This document shows positions 9,080 to 18,249 of a stretch of 64,000 bases of DNA, one piece after another (within the stretch, counting starts at the first letter, position 1; every line of letters begins with the position of its first letter). The notes beneath the pieces are model-generated. The model was not told the origin of the DNA. It saw only the letters and a list, made by a program, of their open reading frames with translations, and did no database searches. Source of the DNA: Pusillibacter faecalis (lineage in GTDB: Bacteria; Bacillota; Clostridia; Oscillospirales; Oscillospiraceae); NCBI RefSeq assembly GCF_018408705.1, contig NZ_AP023421.1, positions 1 through 64,000 of the forward strand, read 5' to 3'. The translations under genes and the position numbers were made by a program.

Positions 9080-9199
9080 AAAATAGAATTTTGTCGGCTG
9101 GAATACCCTGCGAAGCACAAAGCGCACCGGTGAGGCCCGATATGTTCGGGAAAAACAGATGGCGGCGGAGGCAGCGTCCCATAGAGAGCGAGCATTGTA

Positions 9200-11053
9200 A
9201 TGAGATATTTAGGAAACAAGGAATCCATACGGGCGGAAATTGAAAAATTGCTTGACTCAAAGCAGCTGCTCCGGCAGGGCTATTCTTTTTTTGACGCCTT
9301 CTGCGGCTCTGGTTCTGTGGCGGACTATTTGAAGTCCTACTATGATATCATCATCAACGATAACCTGACCTGGTCTGTGACCTATACCCGGGGGCGTGTA
9401 TGTGCGCCCAACTGTACCTTTCAAAGACTGGGGTTTGATCCCTTTGCCTACCTGAACAAGAACAAACAGACCATGCACGGCTTCATGTACCAAAACTACG
9501 CACCCACAAAGAGCGAACGGATGTATTTCACACCGGAAAATGCCGGGCGAATTGACTATTTCCGTTACCAGATTGAGCAGTGGAAGCAGGCTGGGCAGCT
9601 GACGGAGGATGAGTACTGTTTTCTGCTGGCCAGTCTCATCGAATCGGTTTCTGATGTATCCAATACAGCGGGCGTATATGGGGCGTTTTTAAAAAAATGG
9701 GATGCAAGAGCTGTTAAGGAAATTTCCTTTCACCCTGTTGACTTTTGCAACACACCGGTTCGGACGATACAGACCTACAACACAAAAATTGAAACTGTGA
9801 TCGAACAAGTGGACTGTGACATCTTGTATCTGGACCCGCCTTACACCCAGAACCAATACGGAACCCAGTATCACCTGCTGGAGACGCTGGTTCTAGACGA
9901 CCATCCCGCCATCAGCACTGTCACCGGCTCCAGGAGTACTGCCCCCATGCGTTCCGACTGGTCCAAGGCTTACAAAGCCAATATTCTTTTTGACCGGGTG
10001 CTGGCCAAGACCCGGGCAAAGTATATCATCCTCAGCTATAATAACGACGGCTTCATGTCCAAGGAGTATATTGAGGCCGCCATGAAGCGCTATGGAAAGC
10101 CGGAGACCTATGTCTGCAAAAAGATCCCCTATAAGAGATATCAAAACTGGAAATCCCAGAAGGGCAAGAAGCATTTTGAATACCTGTTTTTCGTGGAAAA
10201 ACGGGATATGGACAAGGTTGTTTACGAGTCTCCGCTCAATTACATCGGCAGCAAGGCCAAGGTTGTACCGGACCTCATCCAATACCGGCCCAAGGGCTAC
10301 ACCACATTTATCGATGCCTTTGGCGGAGGCTTCAACGTGGGCATTAACATGCCCGCCGCCAGGACCGTTTATAACGATGTCAACTATCTGGTCACAAGTT
10401 TGATCCGTTCTTTTCGGGATTACGACACTTACGAGTATTTGCTCTATGTGCGGCGCATGATCAAAAAGTTCGGCCTGGAAAAGGCAAATGCGGATGCCTA
10501 TATCCGGGCAAGGGACTCCTACAATTCCCGGCCTGTCAAAAAGCGGGACCCAAGGCTGCTGTTTACGATTCTGCTGTACGGCTTTCAGCAGCAGATTCGT
10601 TTCAACAGCCAGCACGACTTCAATAATCCAGTGGGAATGCGGTGGTTCAACGACAGGGTTCTGGAGAAGATGATCAGCTTTTCCCGGCAGATCAAAGAGG
10701 GAAACTTTGAATTTTACAGTAAGAACTACAAAGCACTTCACGCACGGATAACGCCCGGTACCTTTGCATACTTTGATCCGCCCTACCAGCTTACCACCGG
10801 CGCCTATAATGACGGAAAACGGGGGTTTGAGGGGTGGAGTGAGACGCAGGAGGCAGAGCTCTTTGCCTTTTTGGACCAGCTGCACGGCGCCGGCATTCCA
10901 TTCATGCTCTCTTATGTGATTGAGCACAAGGGCAGGGTCAATCAGAATCTTTTACGGTGGATCAAACGCGGACACTACCGGGTGATCCGCCTGGGAGAGA
11001 TTTTGGGAATTTCCGGGAGCCGCAGAAAGGAGGTTTTGATTGTCAATTATTAA
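9200..11053 (+). CDS. Two-domain adenine-N6 DNA methyltransferase, M.FokI-like
   Basis: This 617-residue protein holds two tandem D12-class (Dam-like) methylase domains. The first has RYLGNK at 2-7, FFDAFCGSGS at 30-39 (AdoMet binding) and catalytic DPPY at 212-215. The second has LNYIGSK at 346-352, IDAFGGGFN at 371-379 and DPPY at 526-529. This tandem arrangement is that of M.FokI, where each domain methylates one strand of an asymmetric site. The partner nuclease overlaps its 3' end by 14 bases, so the pair is translationally coupled. It should protect host DNA from that nuclease. The recognition sequence cannot be read from the protein. Confidence 0.9.
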   Translation: MRYLGNKESIRAEIEKLLDSKQLLRQGYSFFDAFCGSGSVADYLKSYYDIIINDNLTWSVTYTRGRVCAPNCTFQRLGFDPFAYLNKNKQTMHGFMYQNYAPTKSERMYFTPENAGRIDYFRYQIEQWKQAGQLTEDEYCFLLASLIESVSDVSNTAGVYGAFLKKWDARAVKEISFHPVDFCNTPVRTIQTYNTKIETVIEQVDCDILYLDPPYTQNQYGTQYHLLETLVLDDHPAISTVTGSRSTAPMRSDWSKAYKANILFDRVLAKTRAKYIILSYNNDGFMSKEYIEAAMKRYGKPETYVCKKIPYKRYQNWKSQKGKKHFEYLFFVEKRDMDKVVYESPLNYIGSKAKVVPDLIQYRPKGYTTFIDAFGGGFNVGINMPAARTVYNDVNYLVTSLIRSFRDYDTYEYLLYVRRMIKKFGLEKANADAYIRARDSYNSRPVKKRDPRLLFTILLYGFQQQIRFNSQHDFNNPVGMRWFNDRVLEKMISFSRQIKEGNFEFYSKNYKALHARITPGTFAYFDPPYQLTTGAYNDGKRGFEGWSETQEAELFAFLDQLHGAGIPFMLSYVIEHKGRVNQNLLRWIKRGHYRVIRLGEILGISGSRRKEVLIVNY

Positions 11054-12251
11054 GCGAGAGGGGTTGCCCCACTTTGTTGTTAAGAAGAATCTGCAAAAGT
11101 CCGGAACCAGGGGGATTTATTTCAGCGATGTGGTCACGGAGGAGGTGCTCCGGGATGTCTGCTTAAAAATCACGGGGCAGATGGAGTTTACCTGTGAATA
11201 TGTAGACAACAGCTATCACGATCCGTTTTTGGATGCCACCTATAACAAGGGACGGCTGGCGATCCTCCATGTTGAGGATACCGTGTGCTATATCAGTTTT
11301 TCTGAGCGGGAGATTGGCGGGAGGAACTCCAGCGTTCAGAGCGTGCCCACCGCATTCAATCTCTTTTACCTCAATCCCTATCCAAACAAGCGGCTCTTTT
11401 ACTATTTCTTAAATGTAGCCGGTAATGCGGAGACGGCTTACCAGCGGCTCATCTACCGCCTGATGCGTACCATCGGCTTTACCTTTCTCAATGCCAGCCC
11501 GTCTTTGGAGCAGATTAGCAGCCCGTTTACCTCGGCAGAGGATATCATTTTGAACCGAAAGGTCAACGCCGACAGGAACCGCAGCAACAATTCCACGTAC
11601 CTGACTAAGGGAACGGACGGCGCCCTTGAGGTCTACGGAAAAACCTACGGGGCGAACAAGTATGAGACCAGCCTCATCTGTTATGCGCTGGCCTGTCTCC
11701 GGAGACCGGAGCAGCGCATACGGCTCTATGAGGTGCTAGAGGGAAACCTGAAGGAGCTCCCGGAGGCCAGTCTGCGGGTCATCAGGAAAATGGGGGGCAT
11801 TGACGTCGTTCGGACGGGCATGACCCTGGAGAAAAGGAACTATCAGGAGAACAAAAGCCTGCGCTCCCCGCTCTATATTTATAACCTTCTGCGCAGACTG
11901 GGGAACAAGCACTGCGCTCTGTGCGGCTGCGAGATTCCGGAAATTATTCAGGGCGCGCATGTCTGGCCGGTTTCCAAGATCAAAAAGGCTCCGGGCTTGA
12001 CGCCGGAACAGCGTTTGGAGTATGCGCTGGATGGAGAAAATGGGCTGTGGCTGTGCGAGAATCACCACAAGCTGTTTGACGAGAATCTTCTCTCCTTTGA
12101 CCAGGATGGAAGTGTTCGGCTGCGGGAAGGATTGGATGAGAGGTATGCCAACTATATCCAGGAGATCACCAAGATCCAGAGCCTCCCGCAATCCATGCTG
12201 ACAAAGCGGTTTTTGTGGTATCTGGAGCAGAGGAGTCTGTCGGTTTCATAG
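11040..12251 (+). CDS. HNH restriction endonuclease, partner of the two-domain methylase
   Basis: The TTG start at 11040 has AAAGGAGG 6 bases upstream and lies inside the methylase gene, giving 403 residues. The C-terminal part has an HNH fold: CALC at 292-295, AHVWP with His307, then DGENGLWLCENHHKLFD with Asn334 and His342/343. The N-terminal 280 residues should carry the DNA-recognition part; a YGKTYGANKYET stretch at 199-210 looks conserved but I cannot assign it. Position and coupling mark it as the nuclease of a type II system, probably type IIS given the asymmetric-type methylase. FokI itself uses a PD-(D/E)xK nuclease, so this is a different nuclease lineage on the same methylase type. 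Confidence 0.82.
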   Translation: MSIIKREGLPHFVVKKNLQKSGTRGIYFSDVVTEEVLRDVCLKITGQMEFTCEYVDNSYHDPFLDATYNKGRLAILHVEDTVCYISFSEREIGGRNSSVQSVPTAFNLFYLNPYPNKRLFYYFLNVAGNAETAYQRLIYRLMRTIGFTFLNASPSLEQISSPFTSAEDIILNRKVNADRNRSNNSTYLTKGTDGALEVYGKTYGANKYETSLICYALACLRRPEQRIRLYEVLEGNLKELPEASLRVIRKMGGIDVVRTGMTLEKRNYQENKSLRSPLYIYNLLRRLGNKHCALCGCEIPEIIQGAHVWPVSKIKKAPGLTPEQRLEYALDGENGLWLCENHHKLFDENLLSFDQDGSVRLREGLDERYANYIQEITKIQSLPQSMLTKRFLWYLEQRSLSVS

Positions 12252-12315
12252 AGGATTTTATTCAGGCGTGTGCACTTGCAATCTTATGGGGCATGCCGCC
12301 TGTCAAAAGGGAACG

Positions 12316-12358
12316 GAGCCGGCCGGGCGGGGAGAAGCTTCCGCCTGCCGGCTCTTGC
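12316..12358 (+). terminator. Hairpin after the restriction-modification pair
   Basis: GAGCCGGCCGGGCGG (12316-12330) pairs with 12341-12354 with one bulge. It is followed by the T-poor TTGCTT, which doubles as the next promoter's -35. Confidence 0.6.
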
Positions 12359-12383
12359 TTTGAAAGAAAAAACGTTTTATAAT
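12355..12383 (+). promoter_or_regulatory. Sigma-A promoter of the two-component operon
   Basis: TTGCTT (12355-12360) and TATAAT (12378-12383) are 17 bases apart, with the response-regulator ATG at 12418. Confidence 0.65.
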
Positions 12384-12417
12384 AGGGCGGATTTCAGTGA
12401 AAGGGGGCGCCGCGGAC

Positions 12418-13095
12418 ATGCGGGTTCTGGTTGTGGAGGATGAGCGGGACCTCAACCGCATTCTGACCAAGACGCTGAGCAAAGCGGGCTACAGTGTGGA
12501 TGGATGCCTGAATGGAGAGGAGATGGCGGACCATCTTCTGGGAGCGGAGTATGACGCCATTTTAATGGATGTGATGATGCCGGGTAAGGATGGCTTCACC
12601 TTGGTATCGGAGCTGCGGGCAAAGGGAGTGGACACGCCGATCCTGTTCCTCACCGCCCGGGACAGCGTGGCGGACCGGGTAGCGGGGCTGGACCTGGGAG
12701 CAGATGATTATCTGGTTAAACCCTTTGACTTTGACGAGCTGCTGGCCCGCATTCGGGCCATGACCCGCAAGCACGTGGGAAGCCGGAGCAACCTCTTCAC
12801 CGTGGGGGACCTGACGGTAGACACCCGGCGGCAGACGGCGGAGCGGGGCGGCAGAGAGATCGCCCTGCTGCCCAAGGAGTTTGCCATCCTGGAACATCTG
12901 GTGCGCAACAAGGGTGTGGTGGTATCACGGGAGCAGCTGGAGGACCGGATCTGGAACTATGAATATACCGGCAGTTCCAATAATGTGGACGTGTACATGA
13001 GCCGGCTGCGCAAAAAGATTGACGAGGGCTCTTCCACGAAGCTGATTCACACCATCCGGGGAGCTGGCTGGGTCATCCGGGAGGAAAGGCCGTGA
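12418..13095 (+). CDS. OmpR/PhoB-family response regulator
   Basis: This 225-residue regulator has a receiver domain (acidic pair in VVEDERD, phospho-acceptor Asp51 in MDVMMPG, conserved Lys in VKPFD). A winged-helix effector follows (RREQLEDRIWNY to IHTIRGAGWVI). The ATG at 12418 was preferred to an upstream GTG because the protein then starts MRVLVVEDERD, as usual in this family. It overlaps the kinase gene by 4 bases (GTGA), so the two are a pair. The next two genes encode exported PepSY proteins and are the likely targets. Confidence 0.93.
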   Translation: MRVLVVEDERDLNRILTKTLSKAGYSVDGCLNGEEMADHLLGAEYDAILMDVMMPGKDGFTLVSELRAKGVDTPILFLTARDSVADRVAGLDLGADDYLVKPFDFDELLARIRAMTRKHVGSRSNLFTVGDLTVDTRRQTAERGGREIALLPKEFAILEHLVRNKGVVVSREQLEDRIWNYEYTGSSNNVDVYMSRLRKKIDEGSSTKLIHTIRGAGWVIREERP

Positions 13096-14441
13096 GGAAG
13101 CGCTCCATCAAAGTTCGGATTACTGTCTGGTACACCGCGCTGATGGTTTTAATGGCAGCCATGGTGTTGGCCTTTGTGGTGGCAATCAGCAGCTCGGTGA
13201 CTGTGCAGACAGATTTGACGTATCTCTCCCAAACGGTGCGGGGGAATCTGAACCAGGTGTCCTTACAGGATGGGGCGTTAGAGCTGGGGGCAGATTTCAG
13301 CTTTGTACAGGGCGGGGTGTACACGGTGGTATACAGTGAGAGCGGGGCTCTGCTGGCGGGTCAGCTTCCCCAGCCCTTTTTAACGGTCTCGGAGCCGTTT
13401 CAAAATGGATATACCCGGCCTGTGGAGACTGGACAGGGGGAATATTACATTCTGGATTTGTGGGTGCCCTCGGGCTGGGAGACAGGAATTTGGGTTCGTG
13501 GGTTCATGGAGGTCTCCGAGGGCGGCCGGGCCGTACACAGTCTGCTGTTGGCCGCGGCAATTGCCATGCCGGGCTTTATTTTGCTGGCAGCCCTGGGAGG
13601 TTACTGGATTGTCCGGCGGGCCTTCCGCCCACTGGATGTGATCAATGCCACGGCCTCTACCATCAATGAAGGGCGGGATTTGTCCGCGCGCATTGGACTG
13701 CTGCCAGGATATGGGGAGTTTTCCCAGCTAGCAGGCAGCTTTGACCGGATGCTGGAGCGGCTGGAGCGGGCGTTTGAGGCGGAAGAACGCTTCACTGCAG
13801 ATGCCTCCCACGAGCTGCGTACGCCGGTGACGGTGATCCTCAGCGCCTGTGAGTACGCTGAGAAATATGATGAGACGCCCGAGGAGCGGCGAGAGACCAT
13901 TGAGACCATTCAGCGGCAGGGGAAGAAGATGGCAGCTCTGATCAGCCAGCTGCTGCAGATGACCCGCATGGATCAGGAGACAGAGCTGGCACAGTTCAGG
14001 AAAACAGACTTATCGGAGCTTGTTCGGACCCTGTGCAGTGAGCAGGGGGAGCGGGAGGAGACCTTGATCCTGGACATTCCAGAGCATATCACAGCTCAAG
14101 CGAATGAGGCCCTGCTCTCCCGCCTCTTCCAAAATCTGCTGGATAATGCCTTCAAATATGGCAGACCTGGCGGCAGAGTGTGGGTAACACTGCGCCGGGA
14201 AGCAGGAGAGATCCGTCTCACCGTGCGGGATGAGGGACCGGGTATCCCAGAGGATGAGAGGGATAAAATCTGGCAGCGCTTCTACCAGATTGATCCGGCC
14301 CGGAGCAGTGATCGGGGGGCGGGACTGGGCCTTGCCATGGTGCAGCAGATCGCCGAGGTTCACGGTGGACGGATGACGCTGGAGAGTCTCACCGGCGCCG
14401 GAAGCGCCTTTACATTGCACTTGCCGGACCCTGGAAAATAA
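13092..14441 (+). CDS. Sensor histidine kinase partner of the upstream regulator
   Basis: 449 residues from a GTG that overlaps the regulator's stop. There is a membrane helix at about 12-34, an extracytoplasmic sensor of roughly 110 residues, a second helix at about 148-170, and a HAMP segment. The HisKA motif ADASHELRTP has His240. The ATPase domain shows QNLLDNAFKYG, DEGPGIP and GAGLGLAMV. The sensor loop has no domain I recognise. Neighbouring PepSY proteins suggest a cell-envelope signal, but the stimulus is unknown. Confidence 0.93.
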   Translation: MRKRSIKVRITVWYTALMVLMAAMVLAFVVAISSSVTVQTDLTYLSQTVRGNLNQVSLQDGALELGADFSFVQGGVYTVVYSESGALLAGQLPQPFLTVSEPFQNGYTRPVETGQGEYYILDLWVPSGWETGIWVRGFMEVSEGGRAVHSLLLAAAIAMPGFILLAALGGYWIVRRAFRPLDVINATASTINEGRDLSARIGLLPGYGEFSQLAGSFDRMLERLERAFEAEERFTADASHELRTPVTVILSACEYAEKYDETPEERRETIETIQRQGKKMAALISQLLQMTRMDQETELAQFRKTDLSELVRTLCSEQGEREETLILDIPEHITAQANEALLSRLFQNLLDNAFKYGRPGGRVWVTLRREAGEIRLTVRDEGPGIPEDERDKIWQRFYQIDPARSSDRGAGLGLAMVQQIAEVHGGRMTLESLTGAGSAFTLHLPDPGK

Positions 14442-14530
14442 AAATGGAAAAAGTTTTTCCATTTCATGTTCATTTCATATTTTATTGGTAGGATTTCATC
14501 AACGACAACAACTGAGGAGGAGTTTTTGAG

Positions 14531-15364
14531 ATGAAGATATGGATGAAGGCATGTGTGCTGGCACTGACGGTGATGCTTTTAGCCGGCTGTTCCCAGCAGA
14601 CCAGCTCGGCGGAGCCCATCGGGATTGACGCGGCGAAAGCCGTGGCGCTGGAAGATGCCGGCGTCAGCGCTGAATCAGTCAGCTTCACCACAGCGGGCCT
14701 GGACCGGCGGGGGAACACGGAGTACTATGTGGTAGATTTTACCGCCGACGGGCAGACCTATGAGTATGATATCGACGCTATCACGGGCGTGATTATAGAG
14801 AAGAACACCCCTGGCGGACAAAGCACTGATACCGCGGGCGCTTCCAGCGCCACAGACGGAGCATCCGGCACTACGGGCGCCTCTGCACAGGGAAGCACAC
14901 CGTCCAACGGCGGGTTTGTCGGTGAAGATGCGGCCAAGCAGGCAGCACTGAAGCATGCGGGACTGGAAGAGAGTCAAGTGACCTTTTTACGCTGCTATCT
15001 GGATTGGGACGATGGACGCCAGGTCTATGATGTAGAGTTCTATACCGAGGACCGCAAGGAGTATGACTATGAGATTGACGCCTATACTGGCGATGTGCTC
15101 TCTTACGACTATGACGCAGAGGCCAGTCTGATTGGGAATACTGGCTCCGGTAAGGAGATCACTGCGGCAGAGGCTAAGTCCTTGGCGCTTGCTCAGGTGC
15201 CTGGGGCCACGGAGTCCGATATTTGGGAGTTCAGCACGGATATTGACGATGGCCGGTTGGAGTATGAGGGCGAGATCCTCTATGACGGTTCCAAGTACGA
15301 CTTTACGATCGACGGTTACAGCGGGACGATTCGTGAGTGGGAGGTAGAGCGCTACGGCAGATAA
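14531..15364 (+). CDS. PepSY-domain lipoprotein with three repeats
   Basis: The 277-residue protein begins with a lipoprotein signal peptide; LLAGC puts the lipidated cysteine at residue 20. Three PepSY-type repeats follow, at roughly 29-95, 130-200 and 210-277, each ending with an E/T-YEYDIDA-type strand. The middle repeat is nearly identical to one in the next gene (TFLRCYLDWDDGRQVYDVEF versus TFLRCKLDWDDGRQVYDVEF), so the two genes share a duplicated module. A Ser/Thr/Gly/Ala linker lies between repeats 1 and 2. PepSY proteins commonly inhibit proteases or modulate kinases at the envelope. Its position directly after the kinase supports a sensing or feedback role. Confidence 0.85.
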   Translation: MKIWMKACVLALTVMLLAGCSQQTSSAEPIGIDAAKAVALEDAGVSAESVSFTTAGLDRRGNTEYYVVDFTADGQTYEYDIDAITGVIIEKNTPGGQSTDTAGASSATDGASGTTGASAQGSTPSNGGFVGEDAAKQAALKHAGLEESQVTFLRCYLDWDDGRQVYDVEFYTEDRKEYDYEIDAYTGDVLSYDYDAEASLIGNTGSGKEITAAEAKSLALAQVPGATESDIWEFSTDIDDGRLEYEGEILYDGSKYDFTIDGYSGTIREWEVERYGR

Positions 15365-15415
15365 ACACAGGCATCTTCAAGATCAATTTTCTGGAATATT
15401 ATTAAGGAGGAACCA

Positions 15416-16498
15416 ATGATGAAGAGACTTTGGAAGCGCCTGAGCACACTTGCTTTGGGCATGGCACTGTTCGTAACCACGCTGACGGTGGCCGCAGGCG
15501 CGGTTGAGGCAGCCTCGGTCAGTGTGGAGATGCGGCCAGATGTGGAGATTGTGGTAGACGGCACCGCACGCACATTCTATAACGTCCAGGGACAGGAGGT
15601 TCATACCCTGTACTACAACGGCACCCACTATCTGCCCGTCCGGGCCATTGGAGAGCTGATGGGAAAGAATGTGAACTGGGATCAGTCCACTCGAACCATT
15701 TCCCTCGCTGGCAGCCGTACCACCGGCCCGGTCCAGGGAACACCGGACACCAGCGCCAAGACCCAGATGATTACCGCGGAACTGCATCCGGACTTTACCA
15801 TCACGGTGGACGGTGTCAAGCGTACCTTCACGGATGCTCAGGGCAACGCAGTCTATCCCATGCTGTACCAGGGCACGAATTATCTGCCTGTCCGGGCTAT
15901 TGGCGAATTGATGGGCAAGTCTGTCAGCTGGAATGGCGCTACTAGGACCATCACTCTGAGCGGCGGCTCCCAGGTGACGGACGCTGACAGCTTCGGACCC
16001 AGCGGAATTCCGGCCACCACCAATCCAACGACTCCCAACAGCGGGCTGGTCAGTGAGGAAACCGCCAAGGCCAAAGCTCTGACACACGCGGGGCTGACTG
16101 CCTCCCAAGTGACCTTCCTGCGTTGCAAGCTGGATTGGGATGATGGCCGTCAGGTTTATGATGTAGAGTTCTATACCAAGGACTACAAGGAGTACGACTA
16201 TGAGATCGACGCCCGGACCGGGGAGATTCTCTCCTATGATTATGACGCGGAGGCCAGCGTACCCCAGCAGAACGGCAGTTCCTCCTATATCGGCGAGGCC
16301 AAGGCCAAGAGCATCGCGCTGAGTGCAGCTGGCTTCTCCTCCGGTCAGGTCAGCAACATTCGCTGCTATTTGGAGCGGGATGACGGCCGCTGGGAATACA
16401 CAGTGGAATTCTGGCAGGGAACGATGGAGTATGAGTTTGAGATTGATGCTTACTCCGGCACGATCCTCTCCAGAGACGTGGATTCTATTTACGATTGA
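15416..16498 (+). CDS. Exported protein with two copper-amine-oxidase-N-like and two PepSY domains
   Basis: 360 residues starting at ATG 15416 behind AAGGAGG, with a Sec signal peptide ending near VEAAS. Two stalk-type repeats (PF07833-like) follow, at about 37-105 and 118-190, each with YLPVRAIGELMGK. Two PepSY modules lie at about 212-285 and 293-360. The PF07833-like repeat is named after copper amine oxidases but in Firmicutes is usually a cell-wall-associated module without catalysis. It shares its first PepSY module with the preceding lipoprotein. Probably a surface protein controlled by the two-component system upstream. Confidence 0.85.
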   Translation: MMKRLWKRLSTLALGMALFVTTLTVAAGAVEAASVSVEMRPDVEIVVDGTARTFYNVQGQEVHTLYYNGTHYLPVRAIGELMGKNVNWDQSTRTISLAGSRTTGPVQGTPDTSAKTQMITAELHPDFTITVDGVKRTFTDAQGNAVYPMLYQGTNYLPVRAIGELMGKSVSWNGATRTITLSGGSQVTDADSFGPSGIPATTNPTTPNSGLVSEETAKAKALTHAGLTASQVTFLRCKLDWDDGRQVYDVEFYTKDYKEYDYEIDARTGEILSYDYDAEASVPQQNGSSSYIGEAKAKSIALSAAGFSSGQVSNIRCYLERDDGRWEYTVEFWQGTMEYEFEIDAYSGTILSRDVDSIYD

Positions 16499-16505
16499 TC
16501 AACAA

Positions 16506-16537
16506 GGCGCGGGCAGCTAAACTGCCCGCGCCTGATC
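16506..16537 (+). terminator. Terminator after the PepSY genes
   Basis: GGCGCGGGCAG (16506-16516) pairs perfectly with 16522-16532 around a five-base loop; the T run is short and interrupted (TGATCTTTT). Confidence 0.7.
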
Positions 16538-16573
16538 TTTTGGCAGCAGCAAGATGTAAGTCAAAAATAATAC

Positions 16574-16602
16574 TTTACAATCCTGAAAGTGAATGGTACA
16601 AT
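16574..16602 (+). promoter_or_regulatory. Strong sigma-A promoter ahead of the structured RNA
   Basis: TTTACA (16574-16579) and TACAAT (16597-16602) are separated by exactly 17 bases. There is no open reading frame with a ribosome-binding site before the terminator at 16900-16964. Confidence 0.7.
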
Positions 16603-16608
16603 GACGCT

Positions 16609-16964
16609 GATAACGGCATAGAAGAACGCCGTTGCACGTGGATGGTATTCCGAAGGCCTTTGGAAACTGTACCAACAAAACGGACACTCACCAGAATGCC
16701 GTTGGCAAGACGGCATGATCTCAATCATTGGAAGACCTCACAATATTCCGGTGACCGGCAGTTAGGCGGCATTGAGAATCAGCGTTAGGCTCCAGACGGT
16801 TCTGCGATGACCGGATGAGATCTATCGGGGGAGCCCGAAACACATGGTCATGCTGATTGCGCCATCAGTAGCGGGAGTATTCTCCAGCTTTGGCGCTTCC
16901 ATCCATCTGCGTTTTCCTGCGGGCTGTATTTTGCAGTTTCCAGGAAACAGATGGATGTTTTTTT
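16609..16964 (+). ncRNA. Candidate structured RNA of about 355 bases upstream of coaBC
   Basis: Between a sigma-A promoter and an intrinsic terminator lies a run of nested helices. Hairpins pair 16612-16617 with 16628-16633, 16644-16651 with 16662-16673, and 16696-16702 with 16710-16716. A pair at 16720-16725/16771-16776 follows. A 7-bp closing pair 16777-16783/16852-16858 encloses 16788-16793/16830-16835, and then comes 16859-16864/16891-16896. No tmRNA, SRP, RNase P, 6S or T-box core is recognisable. It could be an independent small RNA or a riboswitch-like leader of coaBC. All helices were found by eye, so the fold needs covariation support. Confidence 0.5.
16900..16964 (+). terminator. 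Strong terminator between the structured RNA and coaBC
   Basis: CATCCATCTG (16900-16909) pairs with 16948-16957, an inner TTTCCTG/CAGGAAA (16913-16919/16941-16947) extends the stem, and seven T follow. It lies about 80 bases ahead of the coaBC start. Confidence 0.88.
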
Positions 16965-17043
16965 GTGTTTTCGGCAGAAAAGCGGCAGAAGGAAGACATC
17001 CCAGAGACTTGCCCGGAAACTCGGGTGGCAGGAGCGTGAAGCT

Positions 17044-18249
17044 ATGGAAAAGCTACAGGGAAAATGTGTGGTACTGGGCGTGACGGGCGGGATTGCCGCC
17101 TATAAGATGGCGTATGTAGCCAGTGCGCTGCGCAAGACAGGGGCCGATGTACATGTCATCATGACGGAAAACGCAACGCAGTTTATCACACCACTGACCT
17201 TTGAGACTTTGACCAACAACCGCTGCATAGTAGACACGTTTGCGAGGGACTTTCAGTATGATGTGACTCATGTCTCACTGGCGAAGGCGGCGAACCTCAT
17301 CCTGATTGCCCCGGCTACAGCTAACGTCATCGCAAAGCTGGCCCATGGGATTGCGGACGATATGCTGACAACCACAGTGCTGGCGGCGGGATGTGAAAAA
17401 TTAGTGGCTCCGGCGATGAACACGGGAATGCTGGAAAACCCGATTACCCAGGATAATTTGAAGACGCTCAGACGCTACGGATTTCAAGTGATCGAGCCGG
17501 AGTGCGGCATGTTGGCCTGCCGGGATGTTGGCAGCGGAAAACTGCCAGAGCCGGAAACGCTGTTAAACCATATCGCCCGGTCACTGGCACGGAAAAAGAC
17601 CCTCTCCGGCGTGCGTGTAACCGTAACAGCCGGCCCGACACAGGAGTCCCTGGACCCGGTACGCTATCTCACCAACCACAGTTCCGGACGCATGGGCTAT
17701 GCCATTGCCAGGGAAGCCATGCTGCGTGGGGCGCAGGTGACACTGATCTCTGGCCGGACGGCACTTCCACCTGTGCCATTTGTTGCGCTGCGGCCAGTAA
17801 CCACTGCAGCGGATATGCTGCGGGAGGTTCAGACAGCGCTGCCGGATACAGATATTTTGATCAAGGCTGCGGCTGTTGCGGATTACCGGCCCACAACAGT
17901 GGCAGACGACAAGATCAAAAAACGGGATGGAGATATGGAAATCCCCTTGGAGCGCACAGAGGACATTTTGAGTTGGGTAGCACAAAACCGCAGGAGAGGA
18001 CAGTTTGTATGCGGATTTTCCATGGAGACCCGGGACCTGCTGGAAAACTCACGGAAAAAGCTGGAGAGCAAGCGGTTGGATATGATCGTTGCAAACAACT
18101 TGAAGGTGGAGGGGGCCGGCTTTGGCGTATCGACGAATGTAGCGACACTCATCACAAAGGACGACGTCATGGAATTGCCCCTGATGGGAAAAGATGAGGT
18201 AGCCGAAAAACTGTTGGACGCCATTGAACAGAGGAGGTCGGCGCAATGA
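17044..18249 (+). CDS. coaBC: Bifunctional phosphopantothenoylcysteine decarboxylase/synthetase
   Basis: 401 residues. The start at 17044 has GGAG 9 bases upstream and gives MEKLQGKCVVLGVTGGIAAY; a start further upstream would run through the terminator. The N-terminal CoaC flavoprotein domain shows VTGGIAAYK, the PAMNTGM motif and the substrate-binding PECGMLACRDVGSG. The CoaB domain follows from about 190 (VTVTAGPTQESLDPVRYLTN, SSGRMGYA, KAAAVADYRP, KIKK). It converts 4'-phosphopantothenate to 4'-phosphopantetheine in coenzyme A synthesis. It overlaps coaX by 4 bases, forming a two-gene CoA operon. Confidence 0.95.
   Translation: MEKLQGKCVVLGVTGGIAAYKMAYVASALRKTGADVHVIMTENATQFITPLTFETLTNNRCIVDTFARDFQYDVTHVSLAKAANLILIAPATANVIAKLAHGIADDMLTTTVLAAGCEKLVAPAMNTGMLENPITQDNLKTLRRYGFQVIEPECGMLACRDVGSGKLPEPETLLNHIARSLARKKTLSGVRVTVTAGPTQESLDPVRYLTNHSSGRMGYAIAREAMLRGAQVTLISGRTALPPVPFVALRPVTTAADMLREVQTALPDTDILIKAAAVADYRPTTVADDKIKKRDGDMEIPLERTEDILSWVAQNRRRGQFVCGFSMETRDLLENSRKKLESKRLDMIVANNLKVEGAGFGVSTNVATLITKDDVMELPLMGKDEVAEKLLDAIEQRRSAQ

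Noticed and set aside
9893..10927. 344-codon minus-strand frame opposite the methylase
   Set aside because: Antisense to two DPPY methylase motifs; no independent support.
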